From: CAZQYC01 sp043746555
GTDB lineage: Bacteria; Pseudomonadota; Gammaproteobacteria; Steroidobacterales; Steroidobacteraceae
Reading direction: 5' to 3'
Length of the DNA: 9,466 nucleotides
Assembly (NCBI GenBank): GCA_043746555.1
Contig: JAYTQU010000313.1
Span: 1-9,466 of the forward strand
Shown here: positions 1 to 6,703 of the stretch, one piece after another
Numbering within the stretch: the first letter of the stretch is position 1
Layout: the number at the start of each line of letters is the position of its first letter
The notes under the pieces: model-generated
What the model was told of the DNA's origin: nothing
The model's database searches: none
The model's input: only the letters and a program-made list of their open reading frames with translations
Translations under genes and position numbers: made by a program

Positions 1-2099
1 AACAAATTCAGGAACGCGATCGACGACTCGAAGGACATCGTCGCTACTTAGAACGCCAAGTCGCCGAGCGCACCGCGCATCTGGAGCAAGCGCTTGAAGA
101 TGCTCGACAAGCGAGCCGGACCAAAAGCGAATTTCTCGCGCGCATGAGCCACGAGATACGGACTCCCATGAACGGCGTGCTCGGCATGACCGAACTATTG
201 CGCAACAGCGCGCTCGATGTGCGACAACGTCGTCTGGTCGACACGGTATATCGTTCCGGCGATTCGTTATTGCAAATCATCAACGACATTCTCGATTTCT
301 CGAAGGTTGAAGCGGGACGCATGGAATTGGCGCGCGTCGACTTCGCAATTCGCGATGCCGTGGAAGAAAGCTGCGAACTGTTGAGCGAGCGAGCCGACAC
401 CAAACAACTCGAATTAATATGCGCAATCGATGACGACGTACCCGCGTGGTGTCACGGCGACCCATTGCGGATCAAGCAGGTGTTGATCAATCTCATCGGC
501 AACGCCATCAAATTCACCGAGACCGGCGAGGTGGTTGTCAGAGTGAGGGCGACTCCCGATTCTGGGCGCTTGCGCTTCGAAGTCAGCGACTCCGGTCCCG
601 GTATTGCGCCGGAAGATCGCGCTCGGGTATTCGACGCGTTTACTCAAGCGGATTCTTTTGCGACGCGCGCGCACGGCGGTACAGGGCTAGGTCTCGCCAT
701 CGCGCGGCAATTGGTCACGTTAATGGAAGGCTCGATCGAAGTAGCCGATCGCGCGCCGCACGGCGCAACGTTTTGGTTTGAAATTCCCTGCCCAGCGGTG
801 GGCGTACCGCTGCTCGTGCGTGTCCCGAAGATGTCGTTGGTCAACGTTCGCGCGCTCGTAGTCGACGACAACGCGATCAATCGCGAAATTCTCAGCCAGT
901 ACTTAAGTGGTTGGGGCGTCGATGTCGCAGTCGCTTGCGACGGCGAGCAAGCGCTCGCGATGCTTAGCGATGTGGCCGAACGCAACGAGCCTTTTAATCT
1001 CGTCGTGCTCGATCACCGCATGCCGCGACTCGACGGACTCGGTTGCCTTCGTCGATTGCGCGCGCAAGACAATATAGCCAAGACTCGTGTCATTTTATTG
1101 AGTTCGATGGACCTGGCGCTTCGCAATCCCGATCTCGATGCGCTGAAAATCGACGAATCGCTCACAAAACCGGTGCGTCAGTCGCGACTCTACGCGGCGC
1201 TTGCGCGAGTGATGGGTCACGACGAACACCTGCGGACAACCCAATTGACCTCGTTGCGCACGCATCCGCAATCGCCCGATCGCGCCGCCGGTCTCGATGG
1301 TCTGCGTGTATTGCTGGTCGAAGACAACGATGTCAATCGCGAAGTGGCGCTCGGCATGTTGGCGAGCTTCGGCTGCGAGACACGCGTCGCGGTGAACGGC
1401 GCACAAGCCGTCGAAATGATTCAGCGCGACGGCTTCGACATCGTCTTGATGGACTGCCACATGCCGGTGCTCGATGGTTACGCGGCGACCACGGCGATTC
1501 GCGCGTTGGAAACAAAACTCCGTCGTGCACGAACGCCGATCATTGCACTCACCGCCAATGCCGTCGAAGGCGGTCGGGAACGCTGTCTTGCATCTGGAAT
1601 GGACGATTTCTTGAGCAAGCCATTCACATCGGCGCGACTGCGTTCGATATTAACTTTATCGACTCAACCCGCGACGCAAGACTCGTCAAGGACTGCGCTT
1701 TTAGCCGCCGCGCCATCGAACGCAAAACCTTCGAGTGACGGACTCGACGCCACACTCGACACGCAAGCGATCGAAGGAATCAGAGCACTGCGTTCACCCG
1801 ATCTCGTGCAACGCATCGTCGCGCTATACGAGAATCGCGCGCCAACTTTGATTCAAGACGGACAGCAAGCCGTGTTGAATCAAGATGTGCAGCGCCTTGC
1901 GAGGGCTGTTCACGAATTGAAATCGTCGAGCGCCAACTTAGGCGGCGAACGCCTCGCGCGCGCCTGCAAGGAATGCGAATTCGCCGCGCGCAAAAATGAT
2001 TTCGTTACTGCCAAACAAGCATGGACCAAGGTCCGCGCCGAATACGATCGCTTCTTGGACGCGCTCAAGTCACTGCAGTTCGCGGCGACTGGAACCTAA
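1..2099 (+). CDS. Hybrid sensor histidine kinase, BarA-type (HisKA-HATPase-REC-REC-HPt), 5' end missing
   Basis: This is a multi-step phosphorelay kinase: ATP-dependent autophosphorylation on His, then transfer through receiver Asp to a C-terminal HPt His and on to a partner. The frame is open from base 3, so the true start and sensor region lie left of the window; the Met at 144 is inside the H-box, not a start. Seen in order: a charged coiled-coil-like linker (ERTAHLEQALEDAR); the H-box SHEIRTPMNG with His at 150-152; N-box Asn at 501-503; G1 DSGPGIA from 588; G2 GGTGLGLA from 675; REC1 with VVDDN, Asp at 1011-1013 (LDHRMP) and TKP lysine; REC2 with LVEDN, Asp at 1452-1454 (LMDCHMP) and SKP lysine; HPt with His at 1911-1913 (HELKSSSANLG). 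All catalytic residues are present, so an active kinase is expected. The signal sensed cannot be told. A REC-GGDEF-EAL gene follows after three bases and is the obvious partner (inference). Confidence 0.95.
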   Translation, partial: QIQERDRRLEGHRRYLERQVAERTAHLEQALEDARQASRTKSEFLARMSHEIRTPMNGVLGMTELLRNSALDVRQRRLVDTVYRSGDSLLQIINDILDFSKVEAGRMELARVDFAIRDAVEESCELLSERADTKQLELICAIDDDVPAWCHGDPLRIKQVLINLIGNAIKFTETGEVVVRVRATPDSGRLRFEVSDSGPGIAPEDRARVFDAFTQADSFATRAHGGTGLGLAIARQLVTLMEGSIEVADRAPHGATFWFEIPCPAVGVPLLVRVPKMSLVNVRALVVDDNAINREILSQYLSGWGVDVAVACDGEQALAMLSDVAERNEPFNLVVLDHRMPRLDGLGCLRRLRAQDNIAKTRVILLSSMDLALRNPDLDALKIDESLTKPVRQSRLYAALARVMGHDEHLRTTQLTSLRTHPQSPDRAAGLDGLRVLLVEDNDVNREVALGMLASFGCETRVAVNGAQAVEMIQRDGFDIVLMDCHMPVLDGYAATTAIRALETKLRRARTPIIALTANAVEGGRERCLASGMDDFLSKPFTSARLRSILTLSTQPATQDSSRTALLAAAPSNAKPSSDGLDATLDTQAIEGIRALRSPDLVQRIVALYENRAPTLIQDGQQAVLNQDVQRLARAVHELKSSSANLGGERLARACKECEFAARKNDFVTAKQAWTKVRAEYDRFLDALKSLQFAATGT

Positions 2100-2102
2100 C
2101 TT

Positions 2103-4247
2103 ATGACTCGCGTCACGCCACTGGTGCTGATTGCCGATGACGATCCCGGCGCACGACTTTTGCAAAGTACCGCATTGGAAGGCGGTGGCTTTCAGGTAAT
2201 TGCGGTTGCGGATGGATCGCAAGCGGTCGAAGCGTACGAACAACTCAAGCCGGATTGTCTAGTGATCGATGTGGTTATGCCTGGACTCAACGGTTTTGAA
2301 GTGTGCCGCGAAGTTCGAGCTCGCCTCGGCGGCGCGCACACGCCTATTCTTATTCTCACCAGTCGCGACGATTTGGAATCGGTTAGCGCCGCCTACGATG
2401 CCGGCGCGACCGACTTTGCGCAAAAAGGATTGAGCCCGCTATTGTTGGTCGAGCGCGTGCGCTTCATGTTGCGCGCCAAACAATTGCAAGATGAATTGAT
2501 CACCAGCGAAGCGCGGCTCGCGCAAGCGCAAACCGTGGCGCGAATCGGTCACTGGGAGTTCGATAGTGACGGACGCACTGTATCGATTTCGCCGGTGGCG
2601 CTCGATATTATGGGTGTCACGCGCGACGACGTCCGCACAATTAAAGCTTTTCGCCATATCGTTCATCCCGACGATTTGCCGCGTGTCCGCCAGCATCGTC
2701 TTACCGCCAAAGAAAATCGCACGCGCGTCAGCATCGATTTTCGGGTTGCGACACGCGATGCCTCCGAGCGCATCGTACATATGGAAGGCCAAACCGTTCA
2801 TTACGAACCTGGAAAAGAAGACCACGCGCGCGTCGTCACCATTCAAGACATCACGCAATTGCGACGCGCCGAGGATCACGCTCGCGTACTCGCCCATTTC
2901 GATCCGCTAACCGGACTACCGAATCGCGCGTTCCTGCAAGAACAGTTGAATCTCAAGCTGCGCAACGATCGACGCGGCGGCGCGCAAGTAATGTTGGCCA
3001 TCATCGACATCGAACAATTCAATCGTATCAATCAGTCCTACGGACCCGATGCCGGCGACGCATTGTTGATTGCCGTCGGCCAGCGATTAAAGGACGCCGT
3101 GGCGCTCGACGAACCGCGCTCGCAATGGAATTCGCCGTTGACGCCGACCATCGTCGCACGCAGCGGCGGAGACGAGTTTGTGATCGCGACCACATTGCGT
3201 CATGAGTCGGGTCACGTGGCCGACGCGCTGCAATCGCTGGCCGATGTGTTGCGCGCGCCATTTACGATCGCGGCACAGGAAATTACGATCGGCGCGACGC
3301 TTGGCGCCGCCGTCTTTCCCAACGACGCTACCGATTCGGAAGCGCTGCTGAGAATGGCGGATGCGGCGCTCCATCAAGCAAAGGAACACTCGCGCGGCGG
3401 TTATCAGTTTTACAGCGCCGACATGCAGGCGCATGCCGCCAGACGTCTGTCTCTCGAATCGGAATTACGTCGCGCCATCGACCGCGATCAACTGCAATTG
3501 CATTTTCAACCGCGACTCGACGCGCGCTCGCTCGAACCCGTCGGCGTGGAAGCACTGCTACGTTGGCATCATCCCGATATCGGTTCGGTCAGTCCGTCTG
3601 AGTTCATTCCCGTCGCGGAAAACTTAGGGCTAATTCTCGAACTCGGCGAATGGGTGCTGGATCAGGCGTGCCGACATGCCGCCGCATTTTTGAACGCCGG
3701 TTCACGACTGCGAGTGGCGGTAAACGTGTCGGCTGTGCAATTGCAACGCGCCGCGATAGCCGATCAACTGGGCGCGGCATTGCGTCGCTACAATCTCGAT
3801 CCCAGTCTACTCGAAGTCGAAGTGACCGAAGGCGTCTTGATCGATCGGCCGGAACTGGCGCGACGTGCGCTCGAAGCAATTAAGGCGCAACACATCCGGA
3901 TCGCGCTCGACGACTTCGGGACCGGCTATTCGTCGCTCAACTATTTGCGCACGTTGCCGATCGATTATTTGAAAATCGACCGTTCGTTCGTTGCCGATCT
4001 AGAAAACACCGACAGCGCGGCGATTGTATCGACGATTCTAACGCTGGCGCGCGGTCTGCATCTCAGCACGATCGCGGAAGGCGTCGAAACCGAAGCGCAG
4101 CGCAAGTTACTCACTCGATCCGGCTGCAACGAATTGCAGGGCTTTTTGTTTGCGCCTGCGCTGAGCGCGGAGGAGCTGACCCTGTGGTTGGCCGAACAGG
4201 CAAAGCTCGCTCGGCCAGCGGTTACGCGAAAAGCGACACTATCCTGA
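2103..4247 (+). CDS. REC-PAS-GGDEF-EAL cyclic-di-GMP turnover protein
   Basis: A cytoplasmic 714-residue response regulator that makes and/or breaks cyclic-di-GMP. Domains: REC about 7-123 (acidic DDD at 12-14, phospho-Asp D56 in VIDVVMP, Lys followed by Gly where KP is usual); PAS about 145-260 (IGHWEFD, HPDD); GGDEF about 262-430 starting with the usual DPLTGLPNR, motif SGGDEF at 354-359; EAL about 448-690. The EAL half has the full phosphodiesterase set: E483 of EALLRW, N541 (NVS), EVTE, D603-D604 (DDFGTGYSS), K624 (KIDRSF), E659 and E662 (AEGVE). The GGDEF half keeps the signature and its metal Asp, but FNRINQSYGP replaces the usual FKxINDxxGH and the RxxD inhibitory site is absent. Phosphodiesterase activity is therefore the safer prediction, with cyclase activity possible. 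A weak purine stretch (GGAA, 2091-2094) precedes the ATG. The gene starts three bases after the kinase stop, so the two are probably co-transcribed; the kinase HPt is the likely phosphodonor for D56 (inference). Confidence 0.95.
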   Translation: MTRVTPLVLIADDDPGARLLQSTALEGGGFQVIAVADGSQAVEAYEQLKPDCLVIDVVMPGLNGFEVCREVRARLGGAHTPILILTSRDDLESVSAAYDAGATDFAQKGLSPLLLVERVRFMLRAKQLQDELITSEARLAQAQTVARIGHWEFDSDGRTVSISPVALDIMGVTRDDVRTIKAFRHIVHPDDLPRVRQHRLTAKENRTRVSIDFRVATRDASERIVHMEGQTVHYEPGKEDHARVVTIQDITQLRRAEDHARVLAHFDPLTGLPNRAFLQEQLNLKLRNDRRGGAQVMLAIIDIEQFNRINQSYGPDAGDALLIAVGQRLKDAVALDEPRSQWNSPLTPTIVARSGGDEFVIATTLRHESGHVADALQSLADVLRAPFTIAAQEITIGATLGAAVFPNDATDSEALLRMADAALHQAKEHSRGGYQFYSADMQAHAARRLSLESELRRAIDRDQLQLHFQPRLDARSLEPVGVEALLRWHHPDIGSVSPSEFIPVAENLGLILELGEWVLDQACRHAAAFLNAGSRLRVAVNVSAVQLQRAAIADQLGAALRRYNLDPSLLEVEVTEGVLIDRPELARRALEAIKAQHIRIALDDFGTGYSSLNYLRTLPIDYLKIDRSFVADLENTDSAAIVSTILTLARGLHLSTIAEGVETEAQRKLLTRSGCNELQGFLFAPALSAEELTLWLAEQAKLARPAVTRKATLS

Positions 4248-4315
4248 TCGCGACTTCACGCGACTAATAAATATTTCAGCTTCAGGTAGCAAAGACTGTC
4301 GGCAACTGCGCACGC

Positions 4316-4344
4316 TTGCCGTCGCGCGCCCGGACCAACATAAT
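4316..4344 (+). promoter_or_regulatory. Putative sigma-70-type promoter for the barrel/dioxygenase pair
   Basis: TTGCCG at 4316-4321 and CATAAT at 4339-4344 are separated by 17 bases, matching the -35/-10 consensus at four and five of six positions. It lies in the only sizeable gap on the plus strand (4248-4385), about 40 bases before the next start codon. This would start transcription near 4351 and separate the barrel gene from the signalling pair upstream. It is a prediction from sequence only. Confidence 0.45.
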
Positions 4345-4374
4345 GGCTCGGCGTCCTTCTTTCCAACCTTCTTC

Positions 4375-4380
4375 GAGGAG
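4375..4380 (+). promoter_or_regulatory. Ribosome binding site GAGGAG for the barrel protein
   Basis: GAGGAG sits five bases before the ATG at 4386. It is the strongest Shine-Dalgarno sequence on the plus strand of this window and fixes the start, which also begins a clean signal peptide. Confidence 0.75.
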
Positions 4381-4385
4381 TCGCT

Positions 4386-4925
4386 ATGGTTCGCTTAGTT
4401 GCAATGTTGTCTTTGGGGCTGCTTACCTCTTCGGTCGCACTCGCCGCGGATAACGGCGTGTACTTGGGCGCTGCGATTTCTCAAGCGAAGGTCGATGTTA
4501 ATCTCAACGGCGGCTTTTCCATCAACGACTCGAACACCAAATTCAAGATTATCGCGGGAGTGCGTCCGCTCGATTGGTTTGCCGTGGAAATGAATTACGT
4601 CGATTTCGGCGCTACCGACAAAACGATTGCCGGCGTGCCGGGCGAATTTAAATTGAAAGGCGTGGACGCCTTCGCCGTCGGGCTGTTCGAAGTCGCTCTG
4701 GTCGATCTTTACGGGAAAGTCGGCGTAATCCGCTGGGATCAATCGGCCAGCCTGTCCAACATCAGTATCCCTTCGCTCAATGATTCCGGCTTCGATCCTG
4801 CCTATGGTGCCGGCGTGCAAGTGCACTTCGGCAGTTTGAGCGCACGCGCGGAATACGAACAGTTCGACACCGGCTCCGCCAAAGCGAAATTGATTTCTGT
4901 TGGACTGACCTGGACATTCCTCTGA
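4386..4925 (+). CDS. Small outer-membrane beta-barrel protein (OmpA-like/opacity-type fold)
   Basis: A 179-residue exported protein of unknown specific function, expected to form a small outer-membrane barrel. Residues 1-20 are a Sec signal peptide (basic R3, hydrophobic core, ALA before the predicted cleavage ahead of A21-D22). The mature part of about 159 residues shows roughly eight alternating amphipathic segments with turns between, for example GVYLGAAISQAKVD, FAVEMNYVDFGA, VDLYGKVGVIRWDQ, LSARAEYEQFD and KLISVGLTWTFL, which fits the OMP_b-brl type of fold. No OmpA peptidoglycan-binding domain follows, so it is a bare barrel. The chain ends in Phe-Leu rather than the aromatic last residue usual for BAM substrates, so the terminal aromatic is penultimate. 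A good RBS and a putative promoter lie upstream. A dioxygenase gene begins six bases downstream in the same frame. The fold is fairly sure; the function (adhesion, permeability, stress) is not. Confidence 0.8.
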   Translation: MVRLVAMLSLGLLTSSVALAADNGVYLGAAISQAKVDVNLNGGFSINDSNTKFKIIAGVRPLDWFAVEMNYVDFGATDKTIAGVPGEFKLKGVDAFAVGLFEVALVDLYGKVGVIRWDQSASLSNISIPSLNDSGFDPAYGAGVQVHFGSLSARAEYEQFDTGSAKAKLISVGLTWTFL

Positions 4926-4931
4926 TATAGA

Positions 4932-5666
4932 GTGAGCAAAATCAACAGTTCCGTCCCGAACATCATCACTATCGCGCAAGCGCTACGTTCCCACGGCTTT
5001 GCATTCGCCGCTGCCGCGCAAACTCGGGAATTGTGTTCGCAGTCGGCGCTCGTCGAGTGGACCGCGTTTGCGGCAAGTTGGAACGAGTTGAGTGTCGACG
5101 CCTATATGGCAGACGGCGGACGTTATCGACGCCGAAGCTTCGTCGCATTCGAAGTCTCAGCGCAACACATTGCCCGCAAGCCGCATCAACCGCATTATCA
5201 AAGTCGCGACTACAACCCACTTAACGGCGGTATCGAGCGCTGGTTCGATCCTACTGCGGAAATTATCGCGGCGAATCCAATGCTGCTCTCATGTTTGCAT
5301 TTGTGCCGCGCACTCTTCGACTCATTGACGAATCCTAAGCCGCCTGCATGGCATGTCGAAGTTCACCAGTTTCGTATCGAAGCTCGCAAAGGCGAAGCGG
5401 CGCTGCCAACCCCCGAGGGATTGCATCGCGACGGTGTCGATTGGGTATTGGTGTTGTTAATCGCCCGCAACAATGTTGCCGAAGGCGTCACCACGATTTA
5501 CGACTTGAACAAACAACCGCTCGGGAGCTTTACACTCACAGAACCACTCGACGCCGCGTTCGTTGATGACAGTCGTGTGTATCACGGCGTCACCGCTGTC
5601 AAACCGATCGACCCCAATGAACCCGCGTATCGCGATGTTTTAGTGATGACGTTTCGAAGGCCGTAA
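4932..5666 (+). CDS. 2-oxoglutarate/Fe(II)-dependent dioxygenase family protein (2OG-Fe_Oxy_2 type)
   Basis: Predicted soluble non-haem iron oxygenase of 244 residues. The C-terminal half carries the family pattern: HRDG (the HxD iron ligands) in a stretch starting PEGLHRDGVDW, then LLIARNN, IYDLNKQPLG, the PLDAAFVDDSR segment, YHGVTAVKP (distal His ligand), and RDVLVMTFRR, whose Arg would hold 2-oxoglutarate. This layout matches PF10014, the family of bacterial L-isoleucine 4-hydroxylase and relatives that hydroxylate or sulfoxidise free aliphatic amino acids such as Leu and Met. The substrate here is unknown. The start is GTG at 4932; no good Shine-Dalgarno precedes it, and it lies six bases past the barrel stop, so translation is probably coupled to the upstream gene. 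An ATG at 5105 would leave the iron site intact but lose about 58 residues, so GTG is preferred. There is no signal peptide. It converges on the CBS-domain gene, with 28 bases between the stops. Confidence 0.85.
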   Translation: MSKINSSVPNIITIAQALRSHGFAFAAAAQTRELCSQSALVEWTAFAASWNELSVDAYMADGGRYRRRSFVAFEVSAQHIARKPHQPHYQSRDYNPLNGGIERWFDPTAEIIAANPMLLSCLHLCRALFDSLTNPKPPAWHVEVHQFRIEARKGEAALPTPEGLHRDGVDWVLVLLIARNNVAEGVTTIYDLNKQPLGSFTLTEPLDAAFVDDSRVYHGVTAVKPIDPNEPAYRDVLVMTFRRP

Positions 5667-5700
5667 GTTGTCTCGACTGTGGCGGCCGCCCGCCTCAACT
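5666..5700. repeat. Inverted repeat with a GC palindrome between convergent genes
   Basis: Between the two convergent stop codons lie AGTTG (5666-5670) and its complement CAACT (5696-5700), enclosing the perfect 10-base palindrome GGCGGCCGCC (5681-5690). An inner pairing GGCG/CGCC (5681-5684 with 5691-5694) is also possible. No T-run follows on either strand, so it is at best a weak bidirectional termination or end-protecting structure. Confidence 0.3.
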
Positions 5701-6123
5701 CATAATGTACGACTCAAGCTGCAAAATGGTGTCGCGCTGCTCGGAGATCACTTCCCTCACCAAGTCGCCGATCGATAAAATTCCAATCACGCGCTTTTCG
5801 ACTACCACAGGCAAGTGACGACAGCGCTTTTGCGTCATGATCTCCATGCATTCGTCCACCATCTGCGCGGGTGTCACGCAGAGCACTCGGTGCGTCATGA
5901 TGTCGCGCACGGAAATTTCCTTCGACGACTTGCCGAGCAAGATGACCTTCCGCGCATAGTCGCGCTCGGTAAAAATGCCGACAAGTTTTTCTCCCTCCAA
6001 CACCACCACCGCGCCGATATCTTTTTGCGCCATCAACTGCAACGCCTCGTAGACGCTGGCGTCGGGCGCAATTGAAACCACACCCGGCGCTTTTGCCGTC
6101 AATAACTGCTCAGCTGTTTTCAT
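5695..6123 (-). CDS. Tandem CBS-domain protein
   Basis: A 142-residue cytoplasmic protein made almost wholly of two CBS domains (a Bateman module), about residues 8-65 and 72-132. Typical CBS features are visible: APDASVYEALQLMAQKDIGAVVV and GIFTERDYARKV in the first repeat, VRDIMT, VTPAQMVDECMEIMTQKRCRHLPVV and GILSIGDLVREV in the second. The T/S-x-x-D ends (TERD, SIGD) are where such modules usually bind adenine nucleotides such as AMP or ATP; the ligand here is inferred, not shown. No catalytic domain is attached, so it probably acts by binding a partner or sensing energy charge. The ATG at 6121-6123 has a good AGGAG upstream. It is transcribed leftward after a 122-base gap from the DUF4399 gene and may have its own promoter there, although I could not pick a convincing one. 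Confidence 0.9.
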   Translation of the reverse strand: MKTAEQLLTAKAPGVVSIAPDASVYEALQLMAQKDIGAVVVLEGEKLVGIFTERDYARKVILLGKSSKEISVRDIMTHRVLCVTPAQMVDECMEIMTQKRCRHLPVVVEKRVIGILSIGDLVREVISEQRDTILQLESYIMS

Positions 6124-6132
6124 CGTTAGGCG

Positions 6133-6137
6133 CTCCT
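6133..6137 (-). promoter_or_regulatory. Ribosome binding site AGGAG for the CBS-domain gene
   Basis: On the minus strand AGGAG lies nine bases before the ATG at 6123, supporting this start. Confidence 0.65.
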
Positions 6138-6233
6138 ATTGAGGACGATGCAATAGTGTCGCTCTAATCGATACAAATGAATACCCGCATGAACGTAAGA
6201 CAATCCCCGAGCGTTCCGGATATTTTCCAGTCC

Positions 6234-6264
6234 GACGATTGCTCGTCACTTTACGACAATCGTC
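6234..6264 (-). other. Strong stem-loop over the 3' end and stop codon of the DUF4399 gene
   Basis: GACGATTG (6234-6241) pairs perfectly with CAATCGTC (6257-6264), and after a single unpaired C at 6242 the inner TCGT (6243-6246) pairs with ACGA (6253-6256), leaving a six-base loop. That gives 12 base pairs with one bulge. It includes the TGA stop of the DUF4399 gene (6246-6248). Downstream on the minus strand the sequence reads GGACTGGAAAATAT, with no U-run, so it does not look like a standard intrinsic terminator. It may protect the transcript end or weaken readthrough into the CBS gene (inference). Confidence 0.55.
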
Positions 6265-6671
6265 ACCTTCTTCGACACTACAGGCGGCGTTTGTGGAACG
6301 TGTACGTAGTCGCCGAATAGGAGCTGCAATGTGTGTTTGCCCGGCGGCAGCGTGAGCGTGACCTCGGTTTGACCCTTACCGAAATGCATAATCTTATTTT
6401 CCACGGCAGGTGGAATCGGTTGACTCATATCCTTGGGTAGATCGGTGTCGATAAACAGATGGTGATGTCCGGTTCCCTCGATCTTCGTGCCTGCCGGTGC
6501 GATGCCCATGGTCTTTAGTCCGAAACGAATTGTTACGGGATTACTTGCCTTCGCGCCATTCTTGGGCGAGATAATGTAGACCTCCGCGCCGGGCGGCGAT
6601 GGACTGCGCTCTTGCGCCCACGCCGCCAGCGAAAACAGCGCCGTCATTGCAATCAAGATAAACTTTTTCAT
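6246..6671 (-). CDS. DUF4399-family secreted protein
   Basis: A 141-residue protein of unknown function, expected in the periplasm. Residues 1-19 form a signal peptide (MKKF basic start, hydrophobic core, AWA before cleavage at Q20). The mature part is a short beta-rich domain with the hallmarks of DUF4399: VYIISPKNGA and an IRFGLKTMGIAPAG stretch near the start, GTGHHHLFID in the middle, HFGKGQTEVTL then PPGKHTLQLLFGDYVHVP, ending PPVVSKKVTIVV. The clustered His residues (HHH, plus later His in GKH and VHVP) invite a metal-binding guess, but none is shown here. A longer reading from 6698 adds nine residues but loses a clean signal peptide; GGGAGGA lies six bases before the ATG at 6671, so that start is chosen. 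It is the last gene of the apparent pot-aminotransferase operon, 32 bases after the aminotransferase stop, and its end lies within a stem-loop. Confidence 0.88.
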   Translation of the reverse strand: MKKFILIAMTALFSLAAWAQERSPSPPGAEVYIISPKNGAKASNPVTIRFGLKTMGIAPAGTKIEGTGHHHLFIDTDLPKDMSQPIPPAVENKIMHFGKGQTEVTLTLPPGKHTLQLLFGDYVHVPQTPPVVSKKVTIVVK

Positions 6672-6677
6672 AGTCGA

Positions 6678-6684
6678 TCCTCCC
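6678..6684 (-). promoter_or_regulatory. Ribosome binding site GGGAGGA that fixes the DUF4399 start
   Basis: On the minus strand GGGAGGA lies six bases before the ATG at 6671 and inside the nine-residue extension given by the upstream ATG at 6698. It decides for the shorter protein. Confidence 0.75.
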
Positions 6685-6703
6685 GTAATCCGAAACACTT
6701 TCG

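Noticed and set aside
144..146. ATG at 144 as the start of the histidine kinase
   Set aside because: It encodes the Met just before the catalytic His in the H-box. The frame is open to base 3 and encodes a proper linker, so the gene begins outside the window.
2439..2897. A 152-codon antisense open frame under the PAS region
   Set aside because: It lies wholly inside a well-supported gene and shows no family similarity that I recognise.
4300..4321. Inverted repeat CGGCAA/TTGCCG as a terminator after the c-di-GMP gene
   Set aside because: The stem is only six pairs with a ten-base loop, there is no T-run, and its right arm overlaps the putative -35 box.
4395..4979. A 194-codon open frame antisense to the barrel gene
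   Set aside because: It has no recognisable domain, no ribosome binding site and a low-complexity His/Arg/Gly composition. It is explained by codon bias of the opposite strand.
6124..6245. A promoter for the CBS gene in this gap
   Set aside because: Several partial matches exist on the minus strand (for example TTGTCT or TTGTAT), but none has a good -10 box at proper spacing, so I do not call one.
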